DNA from: Rhizobium sp. FKL33
GTDB taxonomy: Bacteria > Pseudomonadota > Alphaproteobacteria > Rhizobiales > Rhizobiaceae
Direction of reading: 5' to 3'
DNA: 64,000 bases
NCBI RefSeq assembly: GCF_005222915.1
Contig: NZ_STFX01000005.1
Coordinates: 150,488 to 214,487, forward strand
Shown here: positions 46,925 to 55,762 of the stretch, in pieces
Numbering within the stretch: position 1 is the first letter of the stretch
How the letters are laid out: the number at the start of each line of letters is the position of its first letter
Notes under the pieces: model-generated
Told to the model about the DNA's origin: nothing
Database searches by the model: none
The model's input: the letters and a program-made list of their open reading frames with translations, nothing else
Translations under genes and position numbers: made by a program

Positions 46925-47263
46925 TCAATAATCCATGGGAATGCGCAAGCGGACTTTCTTCGGCCGTCCGTTCTGCTTGATCACCAGCATGGTCACCACG
47001 CAGACGCCCTGATTGCGGTTGGCCTTGACCGACAGCAATTCGCCGCCGGTCATGGCCATCGCCTGATTGACCGCGCCGGCGCAGGCGGCGCGATTGTTGG
47101 CGCGCATCCGGCGCGGCGGCGGCGCATATTCATCCGCAAACACCGGGCCGTCCTCAAGATAGAGCATCTGCGCGGGCGTATACTGCTCGACCGGCGCCGG
47201 CAGGTTGCCGGTGGGGCCGAGCATGAGGCTCGCGGCCAGAAGGGAGGGCAGGAAAGCGGCCAT
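46925..47263 (-). CDS. FeuN-like periplasmic protein upstream of feuP
   Basis: A 112-residue exported protein with a short signal (MAAFLPSLLAASLMLGPTG). The mature part has ACAGAVNQAMAMTGGELLSVKANRNQGVCVVTMLVIKQNGRPKKVRL, a PepSY-like helix-sheet with a cysteine pair. It sits 30 bp upstream of feuP on the same strand. In S. meliloti a small periplasmic protein, FeuN, encoded at this place restrains FeuQ signalling. Equivalence here is inferred from position, export and size; sequence identity could not be checked. Confidence 0.65.
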   Translation of the reverse strand: MAAFLPSLLAASLMLGPTGNLPAPVEQYTPAQMLYLEDGPVFADEYAPPPRRMRANNRAACAGAVNQAMAMTGGELLSVKANRNQGVCVVTMLVIKQNGRPKKVRLRIPMDY

Positions 47264-47364
47264 GGGATGTTGAGGTTCCGTATGAGGCGTTTGACTTGTC
47301 CTCTTTCTAGAGCAGCAACAATGAATGGCGAATGAATGTGGCCTTCAGCTTCGATCGGGCCTGT

Positions 47365-47571
47365 TCAGGACACCCGCCGTTCGGCGCTCAACCGGCCATA
47401 GATCGCCAGCAATCCGCCCGCCGCGCCGGCAAGCGTCGTCAGCGCCTCGACCAGATCGCGCTCCATGCCGGGTTCGAGCGGCGCGCCGGCCGCCTGCAGG
47501 ACGCTGGCGAGGATCGCCACCAGCGCCCCCCAGATGGTCTTGGATTGATGCCAGGCTTTGGTGTCGTTCAT
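47365..47571 (-). CDS. Holin-like small membrane protein at the end of the GTA cluster
   Basis: A 68-residue protein with two spans, WGALVAILASVLQAAGA and LVEALTTLAGAAGGLLAIYG, and a charged C-terminus, GRLSAERRVS. The start MNDTKAWHQSKTIWGALVAI is like phage holin-type proteins (AWxQSKTIWG). AAAGGAAAG precedes the ATG. It lies 25 bp after GTA g15 on the same strand, so it may be the particle-release holin; an endolysin gene is not adjacent. Confidence 0.6.
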   Translation of the reverse strand: MNDTKAWHQSKTIWGALVAILASVLQAAGAPLEPGMERDLVEALTTLAGAAGGLLAIYGRLSAERRVS

Positions 47572-47596
47572 CAGACTTTCCTTTCCGGTTTCGAAG

Positions 47597-50500
47597 TCAG
47601 AGGTGAAGAGTAGCGACAGCAGGAAGGCCGAGCGCTACGCGCGCGCCCTTCTGCCGGACGCGGGTGGTCAGCGCGTTCTGCGCCGCGCCGAAATCCTCGA
47701 GTTCATCGGCGGCCGCATAACTCGCTTCGGGCGCGGTCACATGCAGGCTGCGGACGACCTGCCCGTCCTTGAAAATGTCGACCCGATAGGCCTCGCGGTC
47801 CTCGTCGAGCGGAATGTCGTCGCCCTCCCAGCCATCGGCGTCGATGCGCCCGCGCCGGATCCAGGACAAGCGGATATCGCCCCCCGCCTCGCGCCATCCG
47901 CGCAGATGTACAGGGGCAAGCGGCGTCGCCGCCCGCTCGCCGCCGGAAAAGGCGATCGGGCCCACTCTGCCGCCCGCAGACCCCGCAGCCTCCGCGATCC
48001 AGTTCAGCGTCAACCCCGCCTCCGAGCGCTTAAGCCCCAATGCCTCCACTGCGCTGTCGAGAAGCACGACGCGGGCTCCCGACTCCGCGCCGGCCGCCAT
48101 CGCGTCCTCGGTTCCGCAGAGACCGCGCAACAGGCCCGCGAGGCGCCAGACATCCGCCTCAATCTCTTCGGCGCTCTGGAAGGCGATCACCTCCCAGCCG
48201 CCATTCCCGGTCGCGATCGCCGCCCGATTTGCCCCGTTCAGCAGCGACAGGCTCGACACGCTTTCGGGCGCGCCGGAGGTCATCCGCACCGTCACCGTAT
48301 TCGCCCTGTCGATCAGCGCCGTCGGTCCTGCCGCAAGCGGCGAGGTCAGTCTCCCCAAGCTCGCCCGCCGGGAGAGCGTCGATCGTCCGTCGTAACTGTC
48401 GAGACCGGAGGACACCGACAGCCGCGTCCGCCGCCAGGGCGACGCCGCCACTGCGGCCAGCGCGAAATCCTGTTCATCGCCATCGCCCAGCCGCGGCAGG
48501 TCCATCAAGACAACAAGCGGTTGATAAACGGCATTGGCCGCCCCGCCGCGCGCCCTGCGCCCGGCCTTGGCGGCCGTCGCTATGCCTACGCCGCCCGATC
48601 CCGCCTCGCGCGCCGTCACACGCCGGACATCGCCGTCCTCGATCCGGGTAATCAGAAACCGTCCTTCCGGACCATCGGCCAGTTCCACCACGTCGCCGGG
48701 CTGATGTTCAAGCGCGAGCGGCGGCAGGCAGAAGCTGATCTGCCGCCGTCCCAGCCGGTGATCCCTGAGCATTGCATCCGCCGCGCTTTGCGCCGCCTGT
48801 TCGTCCAGCGTCCCGGCCAGCGAAACGCTCAAAGCTCGCTGATGCGCCGGTTCAACCCGCCGCGACCGCACGCTCGCCGGCTCGTGTTCATTGTCCTCGC
48901 TTTGATAGGAGATCAGCGCCTCGGAGGCGTAATCGCCGTCCTGCCCGAGCGTTTCCGACCATAGCGTTTCCTCCTCGATCTCCGCCAGCACGTCGAGCGT
49001 TGCGGCCGGAGCCGAGACGAGATCGCGCGAGCGGAACACGATCTTGCCCGCCCGTTCCGTCGCGTCCAGCCTGTAGGCGGTCAGCAAAGGTTCGATCAGC
49101 GCCCGGGCCGAGCTCTGCTGGCCCATCACATAGCCCTGCAAATTGCCTGACACGGCGGACAGGTCGACCTCGCCGACGCCGCAATCCTCGGCGATCGCCG
49201 CGATCACCGTGGCGAGCGTGCCCGCCCCCAACCGTCCATTCAGCCAATGCCCGGTCTGCCAGTTGGCGCCGTCGGCGAAAATGTCGAGATCCTCGGGAAA
49301 AGCCGGCGCGGCGCGCGCGTCCCAGGTCCAGAGGAACACATGGCCCGGATCGACCATGCCCGCCGGCGCCGCACTGCCGTTCCAGTAAGCGAGATGCGCG
49401 TTCAGAAACCGCCGCTGCGTCTCGTCCGAACGCGCGCCGCTCGAAAAATACGGCGTCTCGGATTCCGACGATTTCGGATCGACGAAGACATTCGGCTGGT
49501 TGCCGCCGCGATCGATCGCCGGGCAGCCGAGTTCGGTGAACCAGATCGGCTTCATCCGCGCCGTCCAGCCGGTCGGCGTCGCGCGCTCCGCTCCGCCGAG
49601 GCGGTCGTAATGGCGGTTCGCCCACCAATTCTCGATGTCCTTGTAACGATAGACCCACGGCTTGCCCGCCAGCCCGTCGCTGATCGGACTGCGGATGCGC
49701 GCCGCCCTGTCAGCGCTTGAGGCATAGTACCAGTCAAAACCCTCGCCGCTGGCGATCGCCGCCCGCATCGCCGCCTCGTCGTCGGCGATGCGGGCGGCGA
49801 TCGGATGGGCGCTGGTGAAATCTAGATCCTGAAAATCCGACAGCGGCATGTAATTGTCGATGCCGACGGCGTTGATGGCGGGCGAGGCCCAGAGCGGATC
49901 GAGATGAAAGAGCCGATCGCCCGATCCATCCTGCGGCTGATGACCGAAATACTCGCTCCAATCGGCCCCATAGGTCAGCTTCGTTTCGGGTCCGAGAATG
50001 GTCCTGACATCCTCCGCCAGTTCCACCAGCGCCGCCACGAAGGGATAGTCGCCCGCAGCATTGCGGATCTGCGTCAGCCCCCTGAGTTCCGAGCCGATGA
50101 TGAAGCCGTCGACGCCGCCCGCCGCCTGAGCCAACAGCGCATAATGCAGCACCAGCCGCCTGTAACCTTCGTCAGTCCCTTCATAACTCACGCTTTCGTC
50201 GTCGACGTCGAAATCCGCCGCTTGCGCCCCGCCCATGAAGGCCAGCGCCTGCATGGCGCCTTCAGCCGTCCTGTCGGCGCTGCCGGGCTGGCCGGCTGCG
50301 GGATGGCAGGTGATGCGCCCGCGCCAGGGAAACGCCGCCTGCTCGCCCCAGCCATAGGGATCCGGCAGGCCGTTGCCCGAAGGAATGTCCATCATCAGGA
50401 AGGGATAGAGATAGACGCCGAGCCCGCGCGCTTTGAGATCGCGGATCGCCTGGATCACGCTCTGATCATTGGGCGTGCCGCCATAGGCCGGCCCGCCAGC

Positions 50501-51445
50501 TCCCGACGAGATCAGATGCGCCGAACTGCGGTCATGGCCGCACACCCGCCAAGTGGGGCTTTCCTCGTCCCTCGCCCGCGTCTCCACCCCTGGCAGCACC
50601 CGGCAATGTCCAGCCCTGAGATCGGTCCCGAACCACGACGCCACAAGCGCCACCCGCTCGAGATGGGGGCACAGCGCCGTCAGTTCATCCAGCGACGCCT
50701 CCCAGTCGGTCGCACGCCGCAACTGGTTGCGGTTGATCTTCCGCCCCCTGTCCTCGCCGGTCCTTTCGGTGGCGACCTCCGTCGCATAACCATGCTCGGT
50801 GGCGCCGGGAATGATCGTCACCGCCTTGATCCGGCTTTCGAGCGGATCGATCACCCGGAGGACCTCGAATTGCAGCACCGGAATGCGATTGCCGAAAGCG
50901 TCGAGCGGCATGCGCTCGAACACCACATAGGCGAGCCCCCGAAAGGCCGGCGCATTGCCCGCGCCCTGCTTGGCCTCGATCAGCGGATCGGGGCCCTGGC
51001 TCTCCGTCCCCTCATAGAAACGGATCTCGTAATCCGTCTGGTCGATCTCCATCCCGTCGGCCCAGATCCGGCGAATGCAGGCGACCGGACCTTCGGCGAG
51101 ACCGACGGCAAAGTTGGCGAAATAGCGATAGGTCTCCACCCGCGGCCCCGTCGCCTTAGATCCCGACCGCTCCTTGCTGACCTCCTCCTCGAACCGCGTC
51201 GCCCAGATCAGCGTGCCGCCGATCCGTATCGTCCCATAGACGCGCGGGATCGCCGTCCCCTCTTCCGCGCCGGCGATCCGCGCATTGGCGAGCCGGCTGC
51301 CCTCGATCATCGTCAACCCCGAAATCAGGCTGCGATCGATGACATTGCCGGCAAGCGCCCCCGCCGCCCGCCCGATCATCGCGCCAACAGGCCCGAACAC
51401 CCCGCCCAGCGCAGCGCCGGCGGCCTGCAACACCAATGTCGCCAT
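47597..51445 (-). CDS. GTA g15: tail host-specificity protein
   Basis: A 1282-residue tail tip/fibre-hub protein. N-terminal hydrophobic segment LVLQAAGAALGGVFGPVGAMIG and PRVYGTIRIGGTLIWATRFEE, then a TIM-barrel-like domain (about 350-700) with GVDGFIIGSELRGLTQIRN, KLTYGADWSEYFG and WFTELGCPAIDRGGNQPN, then Phage-tail_3 and Rcc01698-like C-terminal domains. Size is close to Rhodobacter orfg15 (about 1300). AGGA before the ATG at 51445 supports that start over an upstream extension. It is the last structural gene; HigBA, LysE and VapBC cargo separates it from g14. Confidence 0.92.
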   Translation of the reverse strand: MATLVLQAAGAALGGVFGPVGAMIGRAAGALAGNVIDRSLISGLTMIEGSRLANARIAGAEEGTAIPRVYGTIRIGGTLIWATRFEEEVSKERSGSKATGPRVETYRYFANFAVGLAEGPVACIRRIWADGMEIDQTDYEIRFYEGTESQGPDPLIEAKQGAGNAPAFRGLAYVVFERMPLDAFGNRIPVLQFEVLRVIDPLESRIKAVTIIPGATEHGYATEVATERTGEDRGRKINRNQLRRATDWEASLDELTALCPHLERVALVASWFGTDLRAGHCRVLPGVETRARDEESPTWRVCGHDRSSAHLISSGAGGPAYGGTPNDQSVIQAIRDLKARGLGVYLYPFLMMDIPSGNGLPDPYGWGEQAAFPWRGRITCHPAAGQPGSADRTAEGAMQALAFMGGAQAADFDVDDESVSYEGTDEGYRRLVLHYALLAQAAGGVDGFIIGSELRGLTQIRNAAGDYPFVAALVELAEDVRTILGPETKLTYGADWSEYFGHQPQDGSGDRLFHLDPLWASPAINAVGIDNYMPLSDFQDLDFTSAHPIAARIADDEAAMRAAIASGEGFDWYYASSADRAARIRSPISDGLAGKPWVYRYKDIENWWANRHYDRLGGAERATPTGWTARMKPIWFTELGCPAIDRGGNQPNVFVDPKSSESETPYFSSGARSDETQRRFLNAHLAYWNGSAAPAGMVDPGHVFLWTWDARAAPAFPEDLDIFADGANWQTGHWLNGRLGAGTLATVIAAIAEDCGVGEVDLSAVSGNLQGYVMGQQSSARALIEPLLTAYRLDATERAGKIVFRSRDLVSAPAATLDVLAEIEEETLWSETLGQDGDYASEALISYQSEDNEHEPASVRSRRVEPAHQRALSVSLAGTLDEQAAQSAADAMLRDHRLGRRQISFCLPPLALEHQPGDVVELADGPEGRFLITRIEDGDVRRVTAREAGSGGVGIATAAKAGRRARGGAANAVYQPLVVLMDLPRLGDGDEQDFALAAVAASPWRRTRLSVSSGLDSYDGRSTLSRRASLGRLTSPLAAGPTALIDRANTVTVRMTSGAPESVSSLSLLNGANRAAIATGNGGWEVIAFQSAEEIEADVWRLAGLLRGLCGTEDAMAAGAESGARVVLLDSAVEALGLKRSEAGLTLNWIAEAAGSAGGRVGPIAFSGGERAATPLAPVHLRGWREAGGDIRLSWIRRGRIDADGWEGDDIPLDEDREAYRVDIFKDGQVVRSLHVTAPEASYAAADELEDFGAAQNALTTRVRQKGARVALGLPAVATLHL

Positions 51446-51571
51446 GAGATTGTCCTGTAATGAGATTTCAGAAAGCAACCAAGTCGCGCAGCGCGCATGG
51501 GTTGCAACGAAAGGAAAAGCCATTCACCTTAGCCCCAAGGGAGATCGAGGCCGGACGCGGCCCCGAAACCC

Positions 51572-51602
51572 TTGACTTTTCGGCGTGTATAAGTATTTAT
51601 AC
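51572..51602 (+). promoter_or_regulatory. Promoter and operator of the HigBA pair
   Basis: TTGACT (51572-51577) and TATTTA (51594-51599) with 16-bp spacing. A perfect inverted repeat, GTATAA (51587-51592) and TTATAC (51597-51602), covers the -10, as expected for autorepression by the antitoxin. Confidence 0.6.
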
Positions 51603-51612
51603 AGAGACCTGA

Positions 51613-51954
51613 ATGCGTAAACCCATCGTCTGGATCGGGTCGTCATTCGACGACATCAGGAATTTCCCCGCCGCCGCCCGCCGGCAGGCGGGTCATGACC
51701 TGAATTGCCACCAGGCGGGCGCGACGCCGGATGACTGGAAAGCCTTTTCGACGGTCGGCCCCGGAACCTACGAGATCAGGATCAAGACCGAGAACAACCA
51801 GCGCCGCATCTTCTATGTCGCAAAATACGAAGAGGCGATTTACGTGCTTCACTGCTTCGTCAAGAAAAGCCAGAAAACCTCTCTTTTCGATGTCGAGATC
51901 GGCAAGCAGCGCTACAAGGCTATGAAAAAGCTCAGAGAAACGATGGACACATGA
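51613..51954 (+). CDS. HigB/RelE-like toxin (phage Gp49 type)
   Basis: A 113-residue protein. GPGTYEIRIKTENNQRRIFYVAKYEEAIYVLHCFVKKSQKTS is the core of Gp49-like HigB toxins, with the basic FVKKSQKT and the closing IEIGKQRY-like VEIGKQRYKAM. Such toxins cut mRNA on the ribosome. It starts 10 bp after the operator and overlaps the antitoxin gene by 4 bp (ATGA). The order toxin before antitoxin is normal for HigBA. It runs against the GTA genes. Confidence 0.87.
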   Translation: MRKPIVWIGSSFDDIRNFPAAARRQAGHDLNCHQAGATPDDWKAFSTVGPGTYEIRIKTENNQRRIFYVAKYEEAIYVLHCFVKKSQKTSLFDVEIGKQRYKAMKKLRETMDT

Positions 51955-52328
51955 TCATGGCCGCAGACAGACACGATATCGGCCACGTCAGCCCCGCCGA
52001 CGCCAACATCTTCGCCGAACTCGGCTTTGCCGCCGAGGAAGCCGAACGGCTGCAGACAGAGTCAGACGCTCGCATCGCCGCCGCCATCGCCATCAAGAAA
52101 AGCCTGATGGCGGAAATCGCCGCCTGGATCCGCGACAGCCGGTTGAAGCAGGCCGAGGCCGCCGAGCGTCTCAACGTCTCCCGTCCCCGCGTCTCCGACG
52201 TCGTCAACTTGAAGGTCTCGAAATTCACCATCGACACGCTGATCGACATGGTCCAGCGCATCGGCAAAACGGTCGATGTGACGGTCAGAAACCGCGAGAG
52301 CACGGACTGCGCCGCGCAACCGCGGTGA
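51951..52328 (+). CDS. HigA/XRE-family antitoxin
   Basis: A 125-residue protein with an HTH: LMAEIAAWIRDSRLKQAEAAERLNVSRPRVSDVVNLKVSKFTIDTL (about 50-95). This is the HigA-2-like layout (K-Q-x-x-A-x-x-L-x-V-x-x-P-x-V-S-x). Its role is to neutralise HigB and bind the upstream inverted repeat. The first ATG overlaps the HigB stop; the next in-frame ATG is two codons downstream. It ends 6 bp before the convergent lysE stop. Confidence 0.87.
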   Translation: MIMAADRHDIGHVSPADANIFAELGFAAEEAERLQTESDARIAAAIAIKKSLMAEIAAWIRDSRLKQAEAAERLNVSRPRVSDVVNLKVSKFTIDTLIDMVQRIGKTVDVTVRNRESTDCAAQPR

Positions 52329-52334
52329 GCGCCC

Positions 52335-52961
52335 TCACCCCCGCTGCAGCGCCAGATTGACGCCCAGCCCGCACAGCACCGTCCCGCCCGCGCGTCGCAT
52401 CAGCCTCTGCGCCCCGCTCGATCGCTTCAACCGCTCGGTCAGAAGTCCGGCAAACAGCACGCAGACAATATCGGCGGAGGTGAAGATCAGGTTCACCGCC
52501 GTCCCGAGGATCGCCAGTTGCAACCAGACCGGGAAGCCCGCGCCGGCGTCGACGAATTGCGGCAGGAAGGCGAGAAAGAAAATCGCCGTCTTCGGGTTCA
52601 GCACTTCCACCAGCATGCTCTCAATGAGCGCCGCCCGGCCGCTTTTCACCGTGCCCGCCTCGGCCGCCTGCTGGTCTTTCGCCACGATCATCCGGAAACC
52701 GAGCCACACCAGATAGGCCGCGCCTACCAGCTTCACCGCGAGATAGAGCGCCGGCACCGCATGAAACAGGATAGACAGTCCGGCGGCGGCGGCGAACACA
52801 TGCGCATAGCAACCGAGATGAATGCCGAGCGCGGCCATCAGCCCGGCTTTCCGCCCCCGCGCCAGCGTCTGCCCGGCCGCATAGAGCATCGCCGGCCCCG
52901 GCACATAGGCGAAGACGAAGGTGGTCGCAAAAAACGCGGAGAGCAGGGATAAAGACGGCAT
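52335..52961 (-). CDS. LysE/RhtB family amino acid exporter
   Basis: A 208-residue protein with six spans. The N-terminus, FFATTFVFAYVPGPAMLYAAGQTLARGRKAGLMAALGIHLG, has the family's P-G-P motif, and LVEVLNPKTAIFFLAFLPQFV is the second conserved loop. It exports an amino acid or homoserine-like compound. It is cargo between GTA g14 and g15, on the GTA strand, with no link to particle assembly. Confidence 0.88.
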   Translation of the reverse strand: MPSLSLLSAFFATTFVFAYVPGPAMLYAAGQTLARGRKAGLMAALGIHLGCYAHVFAAAAGLSILFHAVPALYLAVKLVGAAYLVWLGFRMIVAKDQQAAEAGTVKSGRAALIESMLVEVLNPKTAIFFLAFLPQFVDAGAGFPVWLQLAILGTAVNLIFTSADIVCVLFAGLLTERLKRSSGAQRLMRRAGGTVLCGLGVNLALQRG

Positions 52962-53083
52962 GGCGGCTCCGGCAAAGTTTCAGCCGGACTTTTCGAGACA
53001 GAACAGCCGGCCCCGCCCCGTCGAGGGCACATGATCATGCGGCGATGGCCGTGTCAAAGTGCGCGGGCTCGAAAAGACACATG

Positions 53084-53506
53084 TCACGCGCCCCGCCATG
53101 GATTGATCACCTCGATCCCGGTCAGCTCGAAATCTCTGACATTGCGGGTCACCAGCTTGGCGCCCCGCGACAGCGCAATCGCCGCGATCTGGCCATCGAA
53201 TTGCGACATGGGTCGCCCCTGCGACCGCCTGTCAGCCATGATCGTCGCGAAACACTCACCCGCCGCAGCGTCGAACGGCAAAGTTCGGCCCAAAAATGCA
53301 TCTCTCAACAAAAGGCCGATCTCGCTTTCCAGCATTGTGCGACGCCGGCCCTCGGGAAGAATTCTGATCCCATAGAGAATTTCGGCAACGGTGATGGCTG
53401 AAATGAACTGATCATCAGCAGGATGCGATCCCACCCACGCCAGAACGCCGGGATCGGGATTGATCGACACCAGGTCAGAAATGACATTGGTGTCGAGTAG
53501 GATCAT
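53084..53506 (-). CDS. VapC/FitB-like PIN toxin
   Basis: A 140-residue PIN domain: MILLDTNVISDLVSI (Asp5), SAITVAEILYGIRILPEGRRR (Glu), FDGQIAAIALSRGAKLVTRNVRDF (C-terminal Asp and Asn). The layout and the ending GIEVINPW are typical of FitB-like VapC ribonucleases. Its ATG shares one base with the stop of the upstream antitoxin gene. It lies in the g14-g15 gap of the GTA cluster. Confidence 0.9.
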   Translation of the reverse strand: MILLDTNVISDLVSINPDPGVLAWVGSHPADDQFISAITVAEILYGIRILPEGRRRTMLESEIGLLLRDAFLGRTLPFDAAAGECFATIMADRRSQGRPMSQFDGQIAAIALSRGAKLVTRNVRDFELTGIEVINPWRGA

Positions 53507-53760
53507 CAGCGCAGGCTCACTCGCTCGGGCATCATGCTCCGTTCTGGCACTTCAAGGTCTTCGCCGCCGAACCGTAGAACCCTATCGCGAATGAAGTCCG
53601 CCAGATTGAACATCCCCTTTGGCGACACAGGTTCTGTGTTGAGCGCCGCTTCGAGCACAGCCCTCGCTTCCTCCGAAGCCGTGCGACCATTTTCCTGAGC
53701 CCGCGTTTCCAGCGCGGCCTCGGTCTCAGCATCCAATCCATTGATCGTTATCAGGCCCAT
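53506..53760 (-). CDS. FitA-like ribbon-helix-helix antitoxin
   Basis: An 84-residue protein: LITINGLDAETEAALETRAQENGRTASEEARAVLEAAL is the FitA/Arc ribbon-helix-helix. The rest (LADFIRDRVLRFGGEDLEVPER) would wrap the toxin. GGAGG lies 7 nt before the ATG. It pairs with the VapC gene downstream. The small gap to g14 (58 bp) should hold its promoter. Confidence 0.87.
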   Translation of the reverse strand: MGLITINGLDAETEAALETRAQENGRTASEEARAVLEAALNTEPVSPKGMFNLADFIRDRVLRFGGEDLEVPERSMMPERVSLR

Positions 53761-53818
53761 ATCCAGCCTCCGTGATAGAACCGCAATCTACAACCGATGG
53801 GCGGAGCCGGCAACCACT

Positions 53819-54271
53819 TCAAAACCGAAACACCGCCGCGATCCGCCGTCGCCAGGCCGGCGCGAGCGGGCTTTCCACCACGCCGGTCTGTTCATAGGCG
53901 TGAATGAAGCGACCGTCCGCCGAGACGATGCCGAGATGTTGTGCCGAGACGCCCCGCCTCAGCCGGAACACCAGCACATCGCCGATATCGAGTCCGCGAC
54001 CGGATATTTCCGCGCCGAAATGCCGGCGCGCCGCCTCCAACAGCCGCTCCTCCCCCGATCGCTCCGCCCAGTCCCGGCCATAAGGGCCGGGTTCTTCGGG
54101 CTCCGCGCCGCGCAACTCGCGCCAGACGCCCCGGATCAGGCCGAGGCAATCGCAGCCGATCCGGCTCGATCCCTGATGCCGATAGGGCGTCCCGATCCAG
54201 CCGCGCGCGATCCTCGCCGCGCGCGCGCCGTCGCTCTCCATGCCGTCAGTCATAAAGCGGGCGTCCGTCAT
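53819..54271 (-). CDS. GTA g14: NlpC/P60 family peptidase
   Basis: A 150-residue cysteine peptidase. GTPYRHQGSSRIGCDCLGLIRG carries the DC-x-G-L motif with catalytic Cys42, and SAQHLGIV the histidine. It corresponds to Rhodobacter orfg14, a tail-linked cell-wall peptidase that opens peptidoglycan in the recipient. GGGGAG supports the ATG at 54271, which overlaps the g13 end by 26 bp; the ATG at 54253 is possible too. Confidence 0.9.
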   Translation of the reverse strand: MTDARFMTDGMESDGARAARIARGWIGTPYRHQGSSRIGCDCLGLIRGVWRELRGAEPEEPGPYGRDWAERSGEERLLEAARRHFGAEISGRGLDIGDVLVFRLRRGVSAQHLGIVSADGRFIHAYEQTGVVESPLAPAWRRRIAAVFRF

Positions 54272-55127
54272 GTTCGGTCTCCCCGTCAGCGTAGGAATAG
54301 GCGAAGTCTGCCCCTGGCATATGGGGGAAGCCGCGAAAGTTCTGGGCATTGCCGAAGCGGTCGCGGCAGGTTTCGAACCGCTTGTCGCAACCTTCCAGCA
54401 CCGTCACGGCGTCACCCTCCTGCGGCAAAGCCCGCAGCGGCTGCCATAGCGAGAGCCGCATCCGCCCGCCGGACCGCGTGGCGCTGTCGATATCCACCGA
54501 AATCCCCGCCAGCGCCCCCGACGTCAGCGTCATCACCCCGCCCGCAAGCCGCGCCGGCGCGACGTCGTCCAAACCCTCGATCGTCACGCTCATTCTGTCG
54601 GCGGCGGCCACCACGCCCGCATGCCGGAAGTCGCTGGCGCTCAGCCCGCAACGCGCATCGCAGAAGCCCGCATCGCAGCGATGGCCGTAGATACGCCCCT
54701 GCACCTGACCGAGACGATGCGACAGCCCGCGCAATTCCGCCTTGAAATCGCTCTCGCTTCGCGTGACCTCGCCGATCTCGTAGCGCCGCAGCCGCAGATG
54801 CTGATCCGTGGCCTGCCAGTTGACGAGATAGAGATCCACGATCGCCCCGTCATAGCGGCCCGCCGCGATATCCTCGGCGGTGATGGCGTCCGACGACAGC
54901 GCCCCCAGCGTTTCCGAGGACGAGGCCGCAAGCCCGGTCTCGCTCTCGTCGCCGCCGGCGGCAAAGCCGCTCGCCGCCGCAAAGGTCAGCCCGGCAAATG
55001 TCAGATCATGATCGTGATCGGTAAACCCCAGGATCATCCCATCCCGGCGCGTCACTTTCCAGCCATTGGCGAGCGTCGTCGCCTCGCCGGCGATATGGGC
55101 GGCAAGCCCCTCGGGAATGCTCCTCAT
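54246..55127 (-). CDS. GTA g13: DUF2163 tail protein
   Basis: A 293-residue protein. IPEGLAAHIAGEATTLANGWKVTRRDG and LGFTDHDHDLTFAGLTFAAASGF are the N-terminal signature of DUF2163. CDARCGLSASDFRHAG follows, with CXXXC cysteines that in the RcGTA counterpart sit in a metal-binding hub protein. The end is the Phage_BR0599-type domain (KRFETCRDRFGNAQNFRGFPHMPG). It joins the baseplate between g12 and g14. Overlaps g12 by 4 bp (ATGA). Confidence 0.93.
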   Translation of the reverse strand: MRSIPEGLAAHIAGEATTLANGWKVTRRDGMILGFTDHDHDLTFAGLTFAAASGFAAGGDESETGLAASSSETLGALSSDAITAEDIAAGRYDGAIVDLYLVNWQATDQHLRLRRYEIGEVTRSESDFKAELRGLSHRLGQVQGRIYGHRCDAGFCDARCGLSASDFRHAGVVAAADRMSVTIEGLDDVAPARLAGGVMTLTSGALAGISVDIDSATRSGGRMRLSLWQPLRALPQEGDAVTVLEGCDKRFETCRDRFGNAQNFRGFPHMPGADFAYSYADGETEHDGRPLYD

Positions 55128-55762
55128 GGCCGGATCTCCACCAGCGGGATCGACGGGATGCGGCCCGCCTGAAAGGCGTCGAGATCGATATCGAGCCTGT
55201 CTGTGTCGAAGCGAACAGGCGTGTCGAAGCGAAAACCGGCCTTGATCACCGCGCCATTGGCCGGCGTCGCCGAAGCCGCAAACGTCACCATCCCCGTCGC
55301 CGCCGCCACCGCAAAATCCGCGCCGTCGATCTCGACGCCATCGACGGACAGCCGCACGCTGCCCGCCACCGGCTTCTCGATCGTCCGCACACTCTCGCCG
55401 CCGGCGTCGCGATAGGTCTTGCTGAGCTGAAAGCTGCGCGTCTCGCCATCCCCCGTCCCGATGCGCTGATCGTCCGCGCTGACCGCCTCATGCGGCCCGC
55501 CGCTCTTGAAATCGAAGGGATCGGTGAAGCGGAATCCATAAAGCTGCCCCGCCCGCGCCTCGAAAAAGGCAAGCGTTTCATAGAGATCGGCAAGCGTCTT
55601 CATGCTCGATCCGACATCGTAACGCCGCCGCGCATCCCGCCAGCGCCTGTTGCGCGCCTCGCGCCCATTGGACAAAGACACGATCTCCGTCCGCCTTTCC
55701 GGCCCGCCCCGCGCGCCGAGCGCCAGCCGGAGCGGAAACTGCACCTCGTGAAATGCGGTCAT
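55124..55762 (-). CDS. GTA g12: DUF2460 distal tail protein
   Basis: A 212-residue protein: FHEVQFPLRLALGARGGPERRTEIVSLSNGREARNRRWRDARRRYD is the DUF2460 N-terminus, with YGFRFTDPFDFKSG in the middle. It is the distal tail (Dit-like) ring of GTA tails. AGGAGACC lies 6 nt before the ATG. The MazEF insertion and about 400 bp of non-coding DNA separate it from g11. Confidence 0.93.
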   Translation of the reverse strand: MTAFHEVQFPLRLALGARGGPERRTEIVSLSNGREARNRRWRDARRRYDVGSSMKTLADLYETLAFFEARAGQLYGFRFTDPFDFKSGGPHEAVSADDQRIGTGDGETRSFQLSKTYRDAGGESVRTIEKPVAGSVRLSVDGVEIDGADFAVAAATGMVTFAASATPANGAVIKAGFRFDTPVRFDTDRLDIDLDAFQAGRIPSIPLVEIRP

